A DNA stretch of 64,000 nt, taken from positions 1,240,001 through 1,304,000 of the forward strand of contig CP119326.1 in NCBI GenBank assembly GCA_029202665.1, written 5' to 3'. The translations under genes were made by a program, and so were the position numbers. The notes beneath the pieces were generated by a model. The model made no database searches. It was given only the letters and a program-made list of their open reading frames with translations, and was not told the DNA's origin. Below are positions 36,524 to 44,716 of the stretch, piece by piece; within the stretch, counting starts at the first letter, position 1; each line of letters opens with the position of its first letter. The DNA comes from Candidatus Brevundimonas colombiensis (GTDB taxonomy: Bacteria; Pseudomonadota; Alphaproteobacteria; Caulobacterales; Caulobacteraceae).

Positions 36524-36949
36524 CTAAAGCCGCGCTGGTCCGAGGTAGCTTGTAAGTTCAGCACCCACGCGATCAGGTTGCCTCATCTGGCACTCCCAAA
36601 CGACTGCTACCTCCCATCCCGCATCCTGTAGTGCCTTCGCGTGACGCTCGTCGCGCGCAATGTTGCCAGCAATTTTTGGCACCCAGTAGCCAGAGTTGCT
36701 CTTCACAGTGCGCCGGTCTGGGCAAGAATCGGCGTCGTGCCCGTGCCAAAAGCAGCCGTGCACGAAGATCACCTTTCGCCTCGCGGAGAATACCAGATCG
36801 GGTTTTCCCGGCAGGTCGCGGAGATGGACGCGATAGCGATAGCCAAGCCTATGAAGAAGTTTTCTGACCGCTAACTCGGGCTTGGTGTTCTGGCTCCGAA
36901 TCCGCCTCATGTTTTCGGATCGTGCGGCCGGTGAAAGCTTATCCGTCAT
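36524..36949 (-). CDS. vsr: Very short patch repair endonuclease (Vsr)
   Basis: Nicks DNA next to T:G mismatches created by deamination of 5-methylcytosine, protecting the host from C-to-T mutations at sites methylated by a C5 methyltransferase. 141 residues. MRRIRSQNTKPELAVRK, then GKPDLVF...KVIFVHGCFWHGHD (catalytic Asp and the conserved zinc-ligand His/Cys region) and WVPKIAGNIARDERHAKAL are diagnostic. Start ATG 36949. Divergent (60 bp) from the HNH nuclease and close to the dcm-type gene, completing an RM module. Confidence 0.93.
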   Translation of the reverse strand: MTDKLSPAARSENMRRIRSQNTKPELAVRKLLHRLGYRYRVHLRDLPGKPDLVFSARRKVIFVHGCFWHGHDADSCPDRRTVKSNSGYWVPKIAGNIARDERHAKALQDAGWEVAVVWECQMRQPDRVGAELTSYLGPARL

Positions 36950-37009
36950 TCCATTCCTTCGCCGATGGACCCACATTAGGGTTAATGCCGAATCGGCGCG
37001 AGATTTCTA

Positions 37010-37792
37010 ATGGCCACAACGGCGACGAAGCTTGGTGCGATCCACCACAAAATTCTCGACCTGCTAAAGGCCACCCCCACAGGTCTGACGATCTACGAAA
37101 TCCGAGATCAGATCGCAGATTTGGATGTCCAGCAGCACCTCGACAAGCGGGTGAGAGAGCTTCGCTATACGCATAAGGTTCCGCTGCGAAGGATCGGCGG
37201 CAAGGCCGTCTACGTCTACGAGGGCGAGCGTGAGGAGGGGCTTTCTGATGGTGGCCACATCAGTTCTGCCCTACGCGCCAAATTACTGCATGCGGCCCAT
37301 GGCAAGTGCCAAATGTGCGGGCGAACGATTGCCGATGACGACATCAAGCTTGAGATAGATCACAAAATCCCACGCAACTGGGGTGGTCTCACGGTTGAGG
37401 AAAATCTCTGGGCGATCTGCGGCCTCTGCAACGGTGGGAAGAGAGATTTCTTCGCGACGTTCAATGACGACGAAATGACCCGTATTCTCGCAAAGGATAG
37501 CGTCTACGAGCGCATTGCGGAGACGCTCCGCATCTACGAGGGTAGCCCGACTCCAGCTTGGCTTCTTCAGTTCGTCGCAAACGCCGACGATTTTCAGGAA
37601 GACTGGCAGAAGCGTCTGCGAGAGCTACGATATCCAGTGATCGGATACGAGATCGCCGCATCGCGTCGGAAGAATCCAGCCGGGAAATGGGAAGCGGCCT
37701 ACACACTACGCGAGTGGAAGCCGCTCCCTGAAAATCATAAATTCCTGATCAAAGAATTCGAGAGAGTGAACAGAAAGGCCCGCTCGAATTAG
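37010..37792 (+). CDS. HNH endonuclease, probable restriction enzyme
   Basis: 260 residues. The N-terminal winged-helix-like region (HHKILDLLKATPTGLTIYEIRDQI) could contribute to DNA recognition. The central HNH domain has CQMCGR, LEIDHKIPRNWGG (catalytic His), ENLWAICGLCNGGKRD, and two CxxC pairs that hold a structural zinc. The C-terminal part has RLRELRYPVIGYEI. Its stop overlaps the C5 methyltransferase stop by 4 bp in a convergent arrangement, and Vsr is divergent next to it, so it most likely is the restriction partner. The recognition sequence cannot be inferred. Confidence 0.85.
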   Translation: MATTATKLGAIHHKILDLLKATPTGLTIYEIRDQIADLDVQQHLDKRVRELRYTHKVPLRRIGGKAVYVYEGEREEGLSDGGHISSALRAKLLHAAHGKCQMCGRTIADDDIKLEIDHKIPRNWGGLTVEENLWAICGLCNGGKRDFFATFNDDEMTRILAKDSVYERIAETLRIYEGSPTPAWLLQFVANADDFQEDWQKRLRELRYPVIGYEIAASRRKNPAGKWEAAYTLREWKPLPENHKFLIKEFERVNRKARSN

Positions 37793-38745
37793 CCGAAGGC
37801 TCTGTGCACCACGGACTGCTGAAGCACGGACGCGATCTGCGAGGACACTGCTTTCGCCACTGGTGGCGGGAAGGCGTTGCCGACCTGCCGATACGCAGCG
37901 GTTTTCCTGCCAGCGAACTTCCAATCGTTGGGGAAGCCCTGAATTCTCGCGACCATTTCGACAGTCAGTCGTGGCGAACCAACGAAGTCGCGAGCAGGGG
38001 GAGCGTCTGCGATCCCCATGCCATCGACCCCGAGAGAAGCCCAAGCCTTCTTGGCGCGGGTTGGACCGAGGTCTGGACCACCATGCTTCTTCGATCCGCC
38101 AACTAAAGTCGGTGCGATCTCATTCGCCCCATCTTTCCATTTCTTCGCGCCACGCCACCCGTTTGCGGACATCAGATCGTAGAGCGTGTCGCCAACAGTC
38201 GGAGGGTTGTGGGAGTCTACGGCAGGCCACTCGAAACGATCTGCGATTTCAGACTTGAGCGCGATGATCGCCACACGCGGACGAAGTTGCGGAACGCCGA
38301 AATCCGATGCGTTGAGGAGGCGCCATTCCGTTGTGTAGCCGAGCTTCGTCAGTTGTGACCGAAGGTGTTCCCGATAGTCCTCGAATACGGCATCGAGAAA
38401 GCCTCGGACATTCTCGATCATGACGGCGCGTGGCCGCATCTCATCAACGAGACGGAGAGCGGTAGGAAATAGGTTGCGCTCATCACGCTCGCCCAACTGC
38501 TTTCCAGCCACCGAAAACGGCGGACAAGGAAGTCCACCAGCAAGTAGATCAATCCCCTTGAACGGCCGTCCATCGAACTCCGCGAGGTCGCCTTCGTGGA
38601 CTCCCCATTGAGGTCGATTGAGCCGAAGCGTTTCGCAGCACCAGTTATCCACTTCGACCGCAGCGGAATGGTCGAACCCGGCCTGTTCGAGGCCAAGAGC
38701 CTGACCACCTGCTCCAGCACACATTTCAACTGATGTCAGACGCAT
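37789..38745 (-). CDS. dcm: DNA (cytosine-5) methyltransferase
   Basis: Type II C5 DNA methylase, 318 residues. Motif I SVEMCAGAGGQALGLEQAG, motif IV LLAGGLPCPPFSVAGKQ with catalytic Cys, motif VI VMIENVRGFL, motif VIII QLRPRVAIIAL, motifs IX/X RLTVEMVARIQGFPNDW and QVGNAFPPPVAKAV. The target recognition region is short. Combined with vsr and the HNH nuclease it forms an RM module in the element's cargo. Start ATG 38745. Confidence 0.94.
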   Translation of the reverse strand: MRLTSVEMCAGAGGQALGLEQAGFDHSAAVEVDNWCCETLRLNRPQWGVHEGDLAEFDGRPFKGIDLLAGGLPCPPFSVAGKQLGERDERNLFPTALRLVDEMRPRAVMIENVRGFLDAVFEDYREHLRSQLTKLGYTTEWRLLNASDFGVPQLRPRVAIIALKSEIADRFEWPAVDSHNPPTVGDTLYDLMSANGWRGAKKWKDGANEIAPTLVGGSKKHGGPDLGPTRAKKAWASLGVDGMGIADAPPARDFVGSPRLTVEMVARIQGFPNDWKFAGRKTAAYRQVGNAFPPPVAKAVSSQIASVLQQSVVHRAFG

Positions 38746-38830
38746 GGTTCACCCCGAATCGCGTAAGCGCACCAAGGCAGATTTGCCTCGTGCTTGAGGA
38801 AAAGTCGAACACAAAGGGAACGGCAGAGTT

Positions 38831-39826
38831 TTAAGCTGCCCATTCCAGTTCCTTTGTGAAGTGCCGGTAGCTCGACCGACCGTCGCCACCTCCGGCCTCA
38901 TTGATCCGGGGGATGCCGATTTCGTCGCATTTCATCTCGACGTCAGCGAACAAGCTCAACGACACGGGGCGATTGCGTGCGATGTGGACATCTCGAAGAA
39001 GCCAACCCACTCCGGCAGTCAGCGGGCGGAATTCCACGAGGCATTCACCCCGGTATTCGGCCAGAGCTATTCGGCCGACCGCCACGTCGGCAAGGCGATG
39101 ACGGAGACAGTTTCGATACCTCCGGCCAGCTTCCAGCACGTTTCTCATCGTGAGCAGAGGGCGCAATTCGTTGTCGCCCTCTGCGATGGGATGCGCGGGC
39201 AGGTGATCCGCGCGTTGAAGGAGCCGGTCGAGTAGTCGAGCCAGCGTAGAGGTCGGGCGCATCGCGGCGATAGCTCCAGCTATCGCTTCATCGGTTGCCT
39301 TCGAGTTCAGCGACTGAATGAAGCTGATGGCCTGATTGAACATCAGGGCTTCGCCGCCGCTGTCGATCCGCTCCAGCGTGTTGGCATGACGCCAGCGTGG
39401 ATCGAGCGCGTTCAAGACATCCAGCTTCCGACAGGTAATCCGACCTGAACCGCGTAAAGCTTCAGCCGCTCGCACATCAGCGTCAGCGAGGAGATCGTGC
39501 AGAGCGATGTAGTCTTTCGCGCGCGAGAGCGGTCGTTCGCCGATCTGCGCCAGCATGCCCGAGAGGCCCTCGGGGACGTCGCCGAACGCTCGTCGCAAGA
39601 TATCGCCCGACCGGCCGTGTCGGATCAATTCCGCGAACGACGCTGGGAACAGATCGTCCCCAATTTCAAAAAGCTCGACGTTTTCTTCCTGCGAGGCCAA
39701 AGCAGCGAAGATCGCCTGTCTGCGAGCGGGCGCCGCCGTCAGCACGCGCGCCAGAACACCGGGGGCGGTGTCATCCAGCTTCACCAGAGCTTCGGTGCAC
39801 CAGCCGAGCAAGCCGCCATCACGCAT
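38831..39826 (-). CDS. Hypothetical protein with a PcfJ-like C-terminal pattern
   Basis: 331 residues, mostly helical with a leucine-rich first half (LDDTAPGVLARVLTAAPARRQAIF). The C-terminal part has EAGRRYRNCLRHRLADVAVGR followed by IALAEYRGECLVEFRPL, which resembles the G-x3-NCL...Y...G-x-V pattern of PcfJ-like domains of conjugative elements, although that is an eye-based comparison. It overlaps the end of the upstream 124-aa gene by 8 bp, so the two form an operon. Role unknown. Confidence 0.6.
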   Translation of the reverse strand: MRDGGLLGWCTEALVKLDDTAPGVLARVLTAAPARRQAIFAALASQEENVELFEIGDDLFPASFAELIRHGRSGDILRRAFGDVPEGLSGMLAQIGERPLSRAKDYIALHDLLADADVRAAEALRGSGRITCRKLDVLNALDPRWRHANTLERIDSGGEALMFNQAISFIQSLNSKATDEAIAGAIAAMRPTSTLARLLDRLLQRADHLPAHPIAEGDNELRPLLTMRNVLEAGRRYRNCLRHRLADVAVGRIALAEYRGECLVEFRPLTAGVGWLLRDVHIARNRPVSLSLFADVEMKCDEIGIPRINEAGGGDGRSSYRHFTKELEWAA

Positions 39827-40193
39827 GGGCGGCCTCCCATGGGAAGCGGCCCTGCCCTTGATTGTTCGGCGCGCTCTGGAACGCGACCCACCGCCACTTC
39901 CGCGTTTCGGCCGGGGTTGTCGGCAGGTCGAAGATGATCCGCTGCGGTTCGTTGGTCAGATCGTTCAGGATCGCCTGAACCGCTGTCCCCTCCGGCATCA
40001 CCACGGGCACGGTGACATGCCCTTCAGCCTCGGCCGGAGGTTCGACGAAAAGCCATTCCGTGGTTGATAGCCAGTGATGTCGGCCCGCAACGTGGTTCAG
40101 GAATGCTTCGAGTTCGATGCCATCGACCTCGCCAGACTCATCAAGGATTACGCTGACCGCGAGACATCGCAGCGGTTCTTCGAACGGCGCCAA
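39819..40193 (-). CDS. Hypothetical protein with TTG start (124 aa)
   Basis: MAPFEEPLRCLAVSVILDESG..., acidic, with a mixed alpha/beta pattern and no membrane or signal segment. TTG 40193 is preceded by a strong GGAGG with 4-nt spacing, which decides the start. The gene forms a pair with the 331-aa gene (8-bp overlap). No family recognised. Confidence 0.58.
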   Translation of the reverse strand: MAPFEEPLRCLAVSVILDESGEVDGIELEAFLNHVAGRHHWLSTTEWLFVEPPAEAEGHVTVPVVMPEGTAVQAILNDLTNEPQRIIFDLPTTPAETRKWRWVAFQSAPNNQGQGRFPWEAAHA

Positions 40194-40325
40194 CTGACCT
40201 CCATTTATGGTGGAGTTTCAGCGTCTCATGGAAGCTGAATCCGTCAACCAAATCGCTTCTCCGAAGTGCCGATGCCGAATGAGAATCAATTCGGCTGTCC
40301 AGCAAAGCTGGGGTAGGTCGTTCTC

Positions 40326-40829
40326 ATGCTGAAGTTGTCTGTAGCTCTTATCCCGATCCTTCTTGCCAGCACCGCGCAAGCGCAGGTCTCGCCTTCGCGC
40401 CCGTCAGACGCGGAAATGCTGGTCATATATCGGCAGTTCGAGAATGGCACCCTCGTCGAGAACCGAGTTAGTGCCGGAGAGGATATGCGCGCATGCGGCG
40501 CGCTTGGCTACACTGCTCACCCCCAGACATTTCAGAGCGATCTGGCTGACCTGTGGCGCACTATCAATGCCACGGACCCCGAGGATTTTGGGGCCTTTCT
40601 GAACCGCTACAATGTGATCCTTCAGCGGATCAAAGCCGAGAATGAAGCGGAGTTCGTTCAAGCGACAACCAGCAAGGCAGCTTTCGAAATCTTCAAGACC
40701 GGAATGCTTCGCCGATGCGCTGCGTTGTCCATCGACCACCCTATGTGGCTGGAGTCGACCCGCTCGACGGTAGGGACTTCAGTGATGGCTTGGATGGCGA
40801 TTGAGGACGAGTTGTTCCCGCCGGAGTGA
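40326..40829 (+). CDS. Hypothetical exported protein (167 aa)
   Basis: A clear signal peptide (MLKLSVALIPILLASTAQAQ, cleavage near residue 20) precedes a helical domain with two Cys (MRACGALGY and RRCAALSID), so it is probably periplasmic with a possible disulfide. No family recognised. Followed 18 bp later by a bidirectional terminator. Confidence 0.65.
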   Translation: MLKLSVALIPILLASTAQAQVSPSRPSDAEMLVIYRQFENGTLVENRVSAGEDMRACGALGYTAHPQTFQSDLADLWRTINATDPEDFGAFLNRYNVILQRIKAENEAEFVQATTSKAAFEIFKTGMLRRCAALSIDHPMWLESTRSTVGTSVMAWMAIEDELFPPE

Positions 40830-40847
40830 AAGGCGATAGACAAAGAA

Positions 40848-40871
40848 GGCCCCCGGATTTCTCCGGGGGCC
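40848..40871. terminator. Bidirectional intrinsic terminator
   Basis: GGCCCCCGGA paired with TCCGGGGGCC, a 4-nt loop, and T-rich sequence on the minus side (CTTCTTTG). It separates the exported-protein gene from the convergent HTH-like gene. Confidence 0.85.
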
Positions 40872-40894
40872 TCGTTCATGAAAATGCTCGCCGA

Positions 40895-41263
40895 TTAGTC
40901 GTCAATGCCCTCTACGAAGGCGCGCTTACGAGACAGGCCGCCTTCTTTCTTCTCCCAGAGACCCTTGCGGTTGCGAGCCGCTGTCTGTGTGATCCCGAGG
41001 GCCTTCGACGCGCGGTTGTAACCGGCGCCGTCATCGAACAGGCGGTAGAGGATTTCGACGCCACGGGGGGTCAGGTTGGCGCCCTCCTTGTTCGCCGGGT
41101 CTTGGCACTGCTCCAGCGTCGGAACTTTGTCGTTCTTGGGCAGGGCCGCCGCGTCGTCCACCAGTTGGGCCTTCAGGGCGTCGAAGGTCTTGTTGACGTG
41201 ATCCAGCAGGTCGGCGCGGCTGCTTTCGAGGATCGCGGCTATGGCGGTGTCGGTCTTGGGCAT
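40895..41263 (-). CDS. Hypothetical HTH-like protein (122 aa)
   Basis: MPKTDTAIAAILESSRADLLDHVNKTFDALKAQL..., charged and soluble. The C-terminal part GYNRASKALGITQTAARNRKGLWEK resembles a helix-turn-helix, so DNA binding is possible. Ends at a shared terminator. Could be a regulator of the element. Confidence 0.55.
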   Translation of the reverse strand: MPKTDTAIAAILESSRADLLDHVNKTFDALKAQLVDDAAALPKNDKVPTLEQCQDPANKEGANLTPRGVEILYRLFDDGAGYNRASKALGITQTAARNRKGLWEKKEGGLSRKRAFVEGIDD

Positions 41264-41412
41264 AGGAAAACTCTCTCGTTATCCGGTTGAACTGACCTCC
41301 AACGGCGTTGGAGGCGGCCCCGCGCTGAAGTGCGTTGCCATCGCCCCCTGAACCATAGTATAGCCCCCTGCGTCAATGCCCTATCGTGCACTAATGCGTG
41401 GGGGTGCGTAAG

Positions 41413-41859
41413 CTACGGGGCCGAAGCGGCGTCCCGAGCGTCGGCATGCGCCTCGACGGCCCTCTCTCGAAGCTGCCCTTGGGCATGGGCGAAAGTTCGC
41501 AGGACGCGGGCGAAATTGTAGGTTGTGATCCCGTGCCTGAAGGTCGTGCAGTGGGTCAGAACATAGCCGGTGCTGATGGGAACGGCGGGCGTGATGGGAG
41601 TGGCCGAGGCGTTCCAAGCGTTGGCCAGATTGATCCAGCCAAGCTCACCGATTTCGACCTCGCCAAGCAGTCGAACGTAGAACCCGTCTTCGCCGATTAT
41701 GGCCCGAAACATCAACGTCTCGGCGCCCGGCACCCTCCACGAACACTGGACATGCGGACCAGCCTTGTCGTGGCGTTCGATGGTGGAGGTAAGGCCGACT
41801 GACGAAGCGATGTCGGCGATCTGGCCATAGGTCAGTTGTGGAACGATCTGATTGGTCAT
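41413..41859 (-). CDS. Hypothetical protein, YbjN-like pattern (148 aa)
   Basis: MTNQIVPQLTYGQIADIASSVGLTSTIERHD..., then FYVRLLGEVEIGELGWINLANAWNASAT, which resembles the W-x-N segment of YbjN/type III chaperone-like proteins. ATG 41859 was chosen; the frame stays open to 42078 over the next gene. It is 2 bp after the stop of a probable paralogue. Function unknown. Confidence 0.55.
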   Translation of the reverse strand: MTNQIVPQLTYGQIADIASSVGLTSTIERHDKAGPHVQCSWRVPGAETLMFRAIIGEDGFYVRLLGEVEIGELGWINLANAWNASATPITPAVPISTGYVLTHCTTFRHGITTYNFARVLRTFAHAQGQLRERAVEAHADARDAASAP

Positions 41860-41861
41860 GG

Positions 41862-42287
41862 TCAGGGCCTCACAACCGAAGATTCCGACAGCCCCATGTG
41901 CTTCAGGAAACTTTGGACCCGAGAGGGCCAAGTCTGCGCCAGTTGCTGGACGTTGTGGCGCAACAGCCCACCCTCGGAAATCAGAGCGTAGGTGATCAAG
42001 TAACGTGGACGGTTGTCCTGAATATATGAGGCTGAAGCAAACGCCGCTTTGGCATTCCAAGACATTAGTCTTTCCCAATCCGGGGATGTGGAAAGCACCG
42101 AAGAGCCGAATGACAAACCCAACTCTGACTGCCCGATGATGAAAGGTGAGCTTCCATTTGCGCTAACAACCAAATGAGGCATAGCCGTTCCCTTTCCTCG
42201 GAACTCGGTCCTCATGCCGACGCGACGCATAGCCGTTTCGACGTCCTCAATGGTCTGGATGACCTTGTTTGCATTGAATATCGACAC
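41862..42287 (-). CDS. Hypothetical protein, probable YbjN-like paralogue (141 aa)
   Basis: MSIFNANKVIQTIEDVETAMRRVGMRTEFRGK..., with WERLMSWNAKAAFASASY in the same position as WINLANAWNASAT of the downstream gene, so the two look like a tandem duplicated pair. Spacing is 2 bp. No signal peptide. Function unknown. Confidence 0.55.
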   Translation of the reverse strand: MSIFNANKVIQTIEDVETAMRRVGMRTEFRGKGTAMPHLVVSANGSSPFIIGQSELGLSFGSSVLSTSPDWERLMSWNAKAAFASASYIQDNRPRYLITYALISEGGLLRHNVQQLAQTWPSRVQSFLKHMGLSESSVVRP

Positions 42288-42357
42288 GTTACCTTACCAA
42301 GTAGCTTTCAGATCGAGCCCCCAAAAATCGGGAACGCTGAAGTCGCGGCGCAATGTC

Positions 42358-42558
42358 TCATTCGTGCAGAGCCGCCAGCACATCTTCAATGCTCCCAGCA
42401 ACCAACACCGGAAAACCGCCACAGTGGATCGCGGTGACGGGCCGGTCGTGTTTGGACCCCTGCCCCTCAAAAACGATACCCACGGCTTCAGGATTAACAT
42501 GAACCGGCTTTCCGGCTTGGGGAGACCCATGACCGCCGATGAACTTGACTGTTTTCAT
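42358..42558 (-). CDS. Small hypothetical protein (66 aa)
   Basis: MKTVKFIGGHGSPQAGKPVHVNPEAVG..., short, with Gly/Val-rich strands suggesting a small beta protein. Preceded by the 250-bp gap before the nuclease-like ORF. No family recognised. Confidence 0.48.
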   Translation of the reverse strand: MKTVKFIGGHGSPQAGKPVHVNPEAVGIVFEGQGSKHDRPVTAIHCGGFPVLVAGSIEDVLAALHE

Positions 42559-42808
42559 AGCCGTGTTGCTACCGTTGTTCTTTCGTCGGTGTCGATTTCA
42601 AAATCTCTGAAACCGCAGGCTGGCATCATATGAGCCAACCCTGTCAGTATGTATGACCGCTCGATGAGTTATCTGGACGTCAGAGAGTCCATGATCAGCA
42701 TGCAGGATACGGGGTAAGGTCATCAGGAATCGCGGTCATCTCAAGCGACACGATCTGCGATTCTATGGCATCGTCGCTGTTGCGGCCGTAGTCGCCTTCA
42801 CCGCAATA

Positions 42809-43201
42809 TTGCTCTGGCGGCCAGATGTCTGGACGGCGGTAAAGACAGCGGATCAGACCTACGACTTCTCGTGCGATGTCGCCTATGTAAATGACGGCGA
42901 CACCCTTCGATGTGAGGATGGGACGCGTGTGCGCTTACACGCCATCGCAGCCAGAGAACTGGACGGTTCCTGCTCGCCCGGTCATCCGTGTCCAAGTGCA
43001 TCAGCCTCAACCAGCAAGGCTGCGCTGGAAAGGCTCGCGGGCCGCCGCATCAACTGCATGCAGACCGGGACCAGCTACAGCCGCGTGACGGCTATCTGCG
43101 ACAACGAGCATGGCGTGGAGATCAACTGCGCCATGGTTCGCTCTGAAGCGGTCGTGATCTGGGATCGCTTCAACCGGCAGGAGCCGATCTGCCGTCAGTG
43201 A
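42809..43201 (+). CDS. Thermonuclease (SNase-like) domain protein with unclear start
   Basis: The segment VNDGDTLRCEDGTRVRLHAIAARELDG matches the SNase calcium/active-site strand (DGDT, then RxRLxGIxAxE). Cysteines in CSPGHPC, NCMQ and AICDN are likely disulfide-bonded, implying export. The only start in frame is TTG 42809. Upstream, codons from 42695 stay open and encode YGIVAVAAVVAFTAILLW, a membrane-anchor-like stretch, but no ATG, GTG or TTG precedes it. So either the start is non-standard or the 5' end is damaged. Confidence 0.55.
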   Translation: MLWRPDVWTAVKTADQTYDFSCDVAYVNDGDTLRCEDGTRVRLHAIAARELDGSCSPGHPCPSASASTSKAALERLAGRRINCMQTGTSYSRVTAICDNEHGVEINCAMVRSEAVVIWDRFNRQEPICRQ

Positions 43202-44028
43202 GGTCTGGGTGCAGTGGCGTCCGAGCTACGCTCGAACGGCTCTCTGCGCGCTTGGCTCGCTCACTACCGTTCGCGGCCAAGACGTTTGAGAGCGGAGAGA
43301 AAGGTCATTCTGGAAACTGATCTCCTTCATTCCAAGATCAATTGAACAATTCCCCCTGCCTCTCCCACACACTGGAATCCGGCGTAGCCGGGGCAGAGGT
43401 GGGAAAGGCAGGGGATGATCTTCATTCCTGAGTCGGTATGAACCTCGTTCGGCGACGTTTGGGTGTTATCCCGCTGGTGGTTGCCCGGTGCCAGCAAATC
43501 GCCCCCATCCTGAATAGTGACAGGGGTATCAGAACCGCGTCGTCGCTTCGGACGATCCGCTGCCATTCCATGGCTGGTTCAGAGTGACGTATCACCTCAC
43601 AACGGTTGACCGCCCAATGCACAAGGGCGGCGCCCCTCATGGCCGCAAGAACGAGGGGAACGAGCCATGAGGTTCCGGGGATCAACTCTGTCTCGATGGA
43701 CCCCGGATCGGTTTGCCTACGCCCGTGGCAACGGACGACGATCCTTTCGGACCTTGTAGCGTGGACGGCTCCGACAGATCGGATTCCACTTGCCCACCCT
43801 TGGCGCCTGTGCCGGTCCTGTATCCCGGCCTTTTCCAGTTCTGCGAGTGGGGCCGCCCGCCTCTATGCCCCCGAGTGTTATGAGCCTCGCCAGATTGCTG
43901 TCTGACGACACGTCGAATTAGAAAGGCCCCGACCGGGTTTGGGTCACCGGCCGGGGCTGGATCATGAGACGCCGGAGCAATCTCCTGACAACCTGCTTCC
44001 GTCTGGACCCAAACCAGAGAGCTTTGAT
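43202..44028. other. Low-coding stretch in the element (no gene supported)
   Basis: More than 800 bp. The plus frame 43606-43905 (99 codons) contains CRSC but has no ribosome-binding site and no family resemblance; the other frames are short. A hairpin at 43925-43957 with a T-rich minus-strand side probably ends the small operon on the right. Possibly decayed genes. Confidence 0.5.
43925..43957 (-). terminator. Probable terminator of the minus-strand small operon
   Basis: GGCCCCG-A-CCGG paired with CCGG-C-CGGGGC, followed on the minus strand by CTTTCTAATT. Confidence 0.6.
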
Positions 44029-44439
44029 CTATTTATCAATCTTACCCGATTGACCCGGCCCGCACATTATTTTTCGACGACCGAGACCATGGAAGTTTCC
44101 TGATTTTTGCAGGTCTCGGAGGCGGCCTTCCTCGACATGGGCGAGCAGCTTTTTGGACAGTTCGTCCTGCTTTGCGGGTTGGCTGTTTCGTGCCCGCGAT
44201 ATCGCTCTCTTCAACGCAGCTTGAGCCTTTGCTGCGCGCTTGGTCGGTTGGGCTGGCATCTTGATTGGAGGTGGCGGGGCGTCGAGGACTGCCAGCCTTT
44301 CTTCAACTTCTTCGGCGGACAGGTGCGGATATCGCTCGGAAATCAACCGTGCAGCCTCTGCTCTCGGTCGGCTTCGAAGGTCTTTAACCCACTGCCTATG
44401 GTCGGACGCCTTCAATCCGGTTGAACCCGATTGGGTCAC
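44029..44439 (-). CDS. Hypothetical basic protein (136 aa)
   Basis: MTQSGSTGLKASDHRQWVKDLRSRPRAEAARLISERYPHLSAEE..., Lys/Arg/Ala-rich with Pro-rich DAPPPPIK and helical KRAAKAQAALKRAISRARN, ending in KIMCGPGQSGKIDK. The start is GTG 44439, overlapping the upstream stop (GTGA). Could bind DNA or RNA by composition. No family recognised. Confidence 0.52.
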   Translation of the reverse strand: MTQSGSTGLKASDHRQWVKDLRSRPRAEAARLISERYPHLSAEEVEERLAVLDAPPPPIKMPAQPTKRAAKAQAALKRAISRARNSQPAKQDELSKKLLAHVEEGRLRDLQKSGNFHGLGRRKIMCGPGQSGKIDK

Positions 44440-44660
44440 TGCGTGCCCCCACTATTGGCAAGCCAGCGGATAAAGTCGCTTTGATCGTTCGCGAAAGCGA
44501 ATGTCACCTCAAGCTCGCCACGGTGATCGGGGGCCAGACACCACGCGGCATTGGCGTTGTCGGCGCACCAGCTTGCCACCGAGGCGGCCATGGTCGCGCG
44601 GTCCCAGCCCCCGTGAAGCGTCAGTGGAAATCCACCGGAGATGTCGATGATTTTGATCAT
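44436..44660 (-). CDS. Small hypothetical protein (74 aa) next to the right arm
   Basis: MIKIIDISGGFPLTLHGGWDRATMAASVASWCADNANAAWC..., overlapping the 19-codon leader frame (ATGA) upstream and the 136-aa gene downstream (GTGA), so it looks like a coupled operon. Sits immediately inside the right inverted arm. No family recognised. Confidence 0.55.
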   Translation of the reverse strand: MIKIIDISGGFPLTLHGGWDRATMAASVASWCADNANAAWCLAPDHRGELEVTFAFANDQSDFIRWLANSGGTQ

Positions 44661-44716
44661 GCTTGGTCCTCCAGTGTCTTGCGGACGATCCCGCCCGCTC
44701 CTTTCGTCTTCGTCAT
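44657..44716 (-). CDS. 19-residue ORF: truncated copy of the ATPase N-terminus
   Basis: Starts MTKTKGAGGIVRKTLED (same as the ATPase at 34884) and then reads QA-stop. The first 17 codons are within the inverted arm; the rest is unique. Either a remnant of an ATPase gene split by the rearrangement, or a coupled leader for the 74-aa gene. Confidence 0.45.
   Translation of the reverse strand: MTKTKGAGGIVRKTLEDQA

Noticed and set aside
43606..43905. 99-codon plus-strand frame with CRSC
   Set aside because: No ribosome-binding site, no family resemblance, and competing frames of similar length on the other strand.
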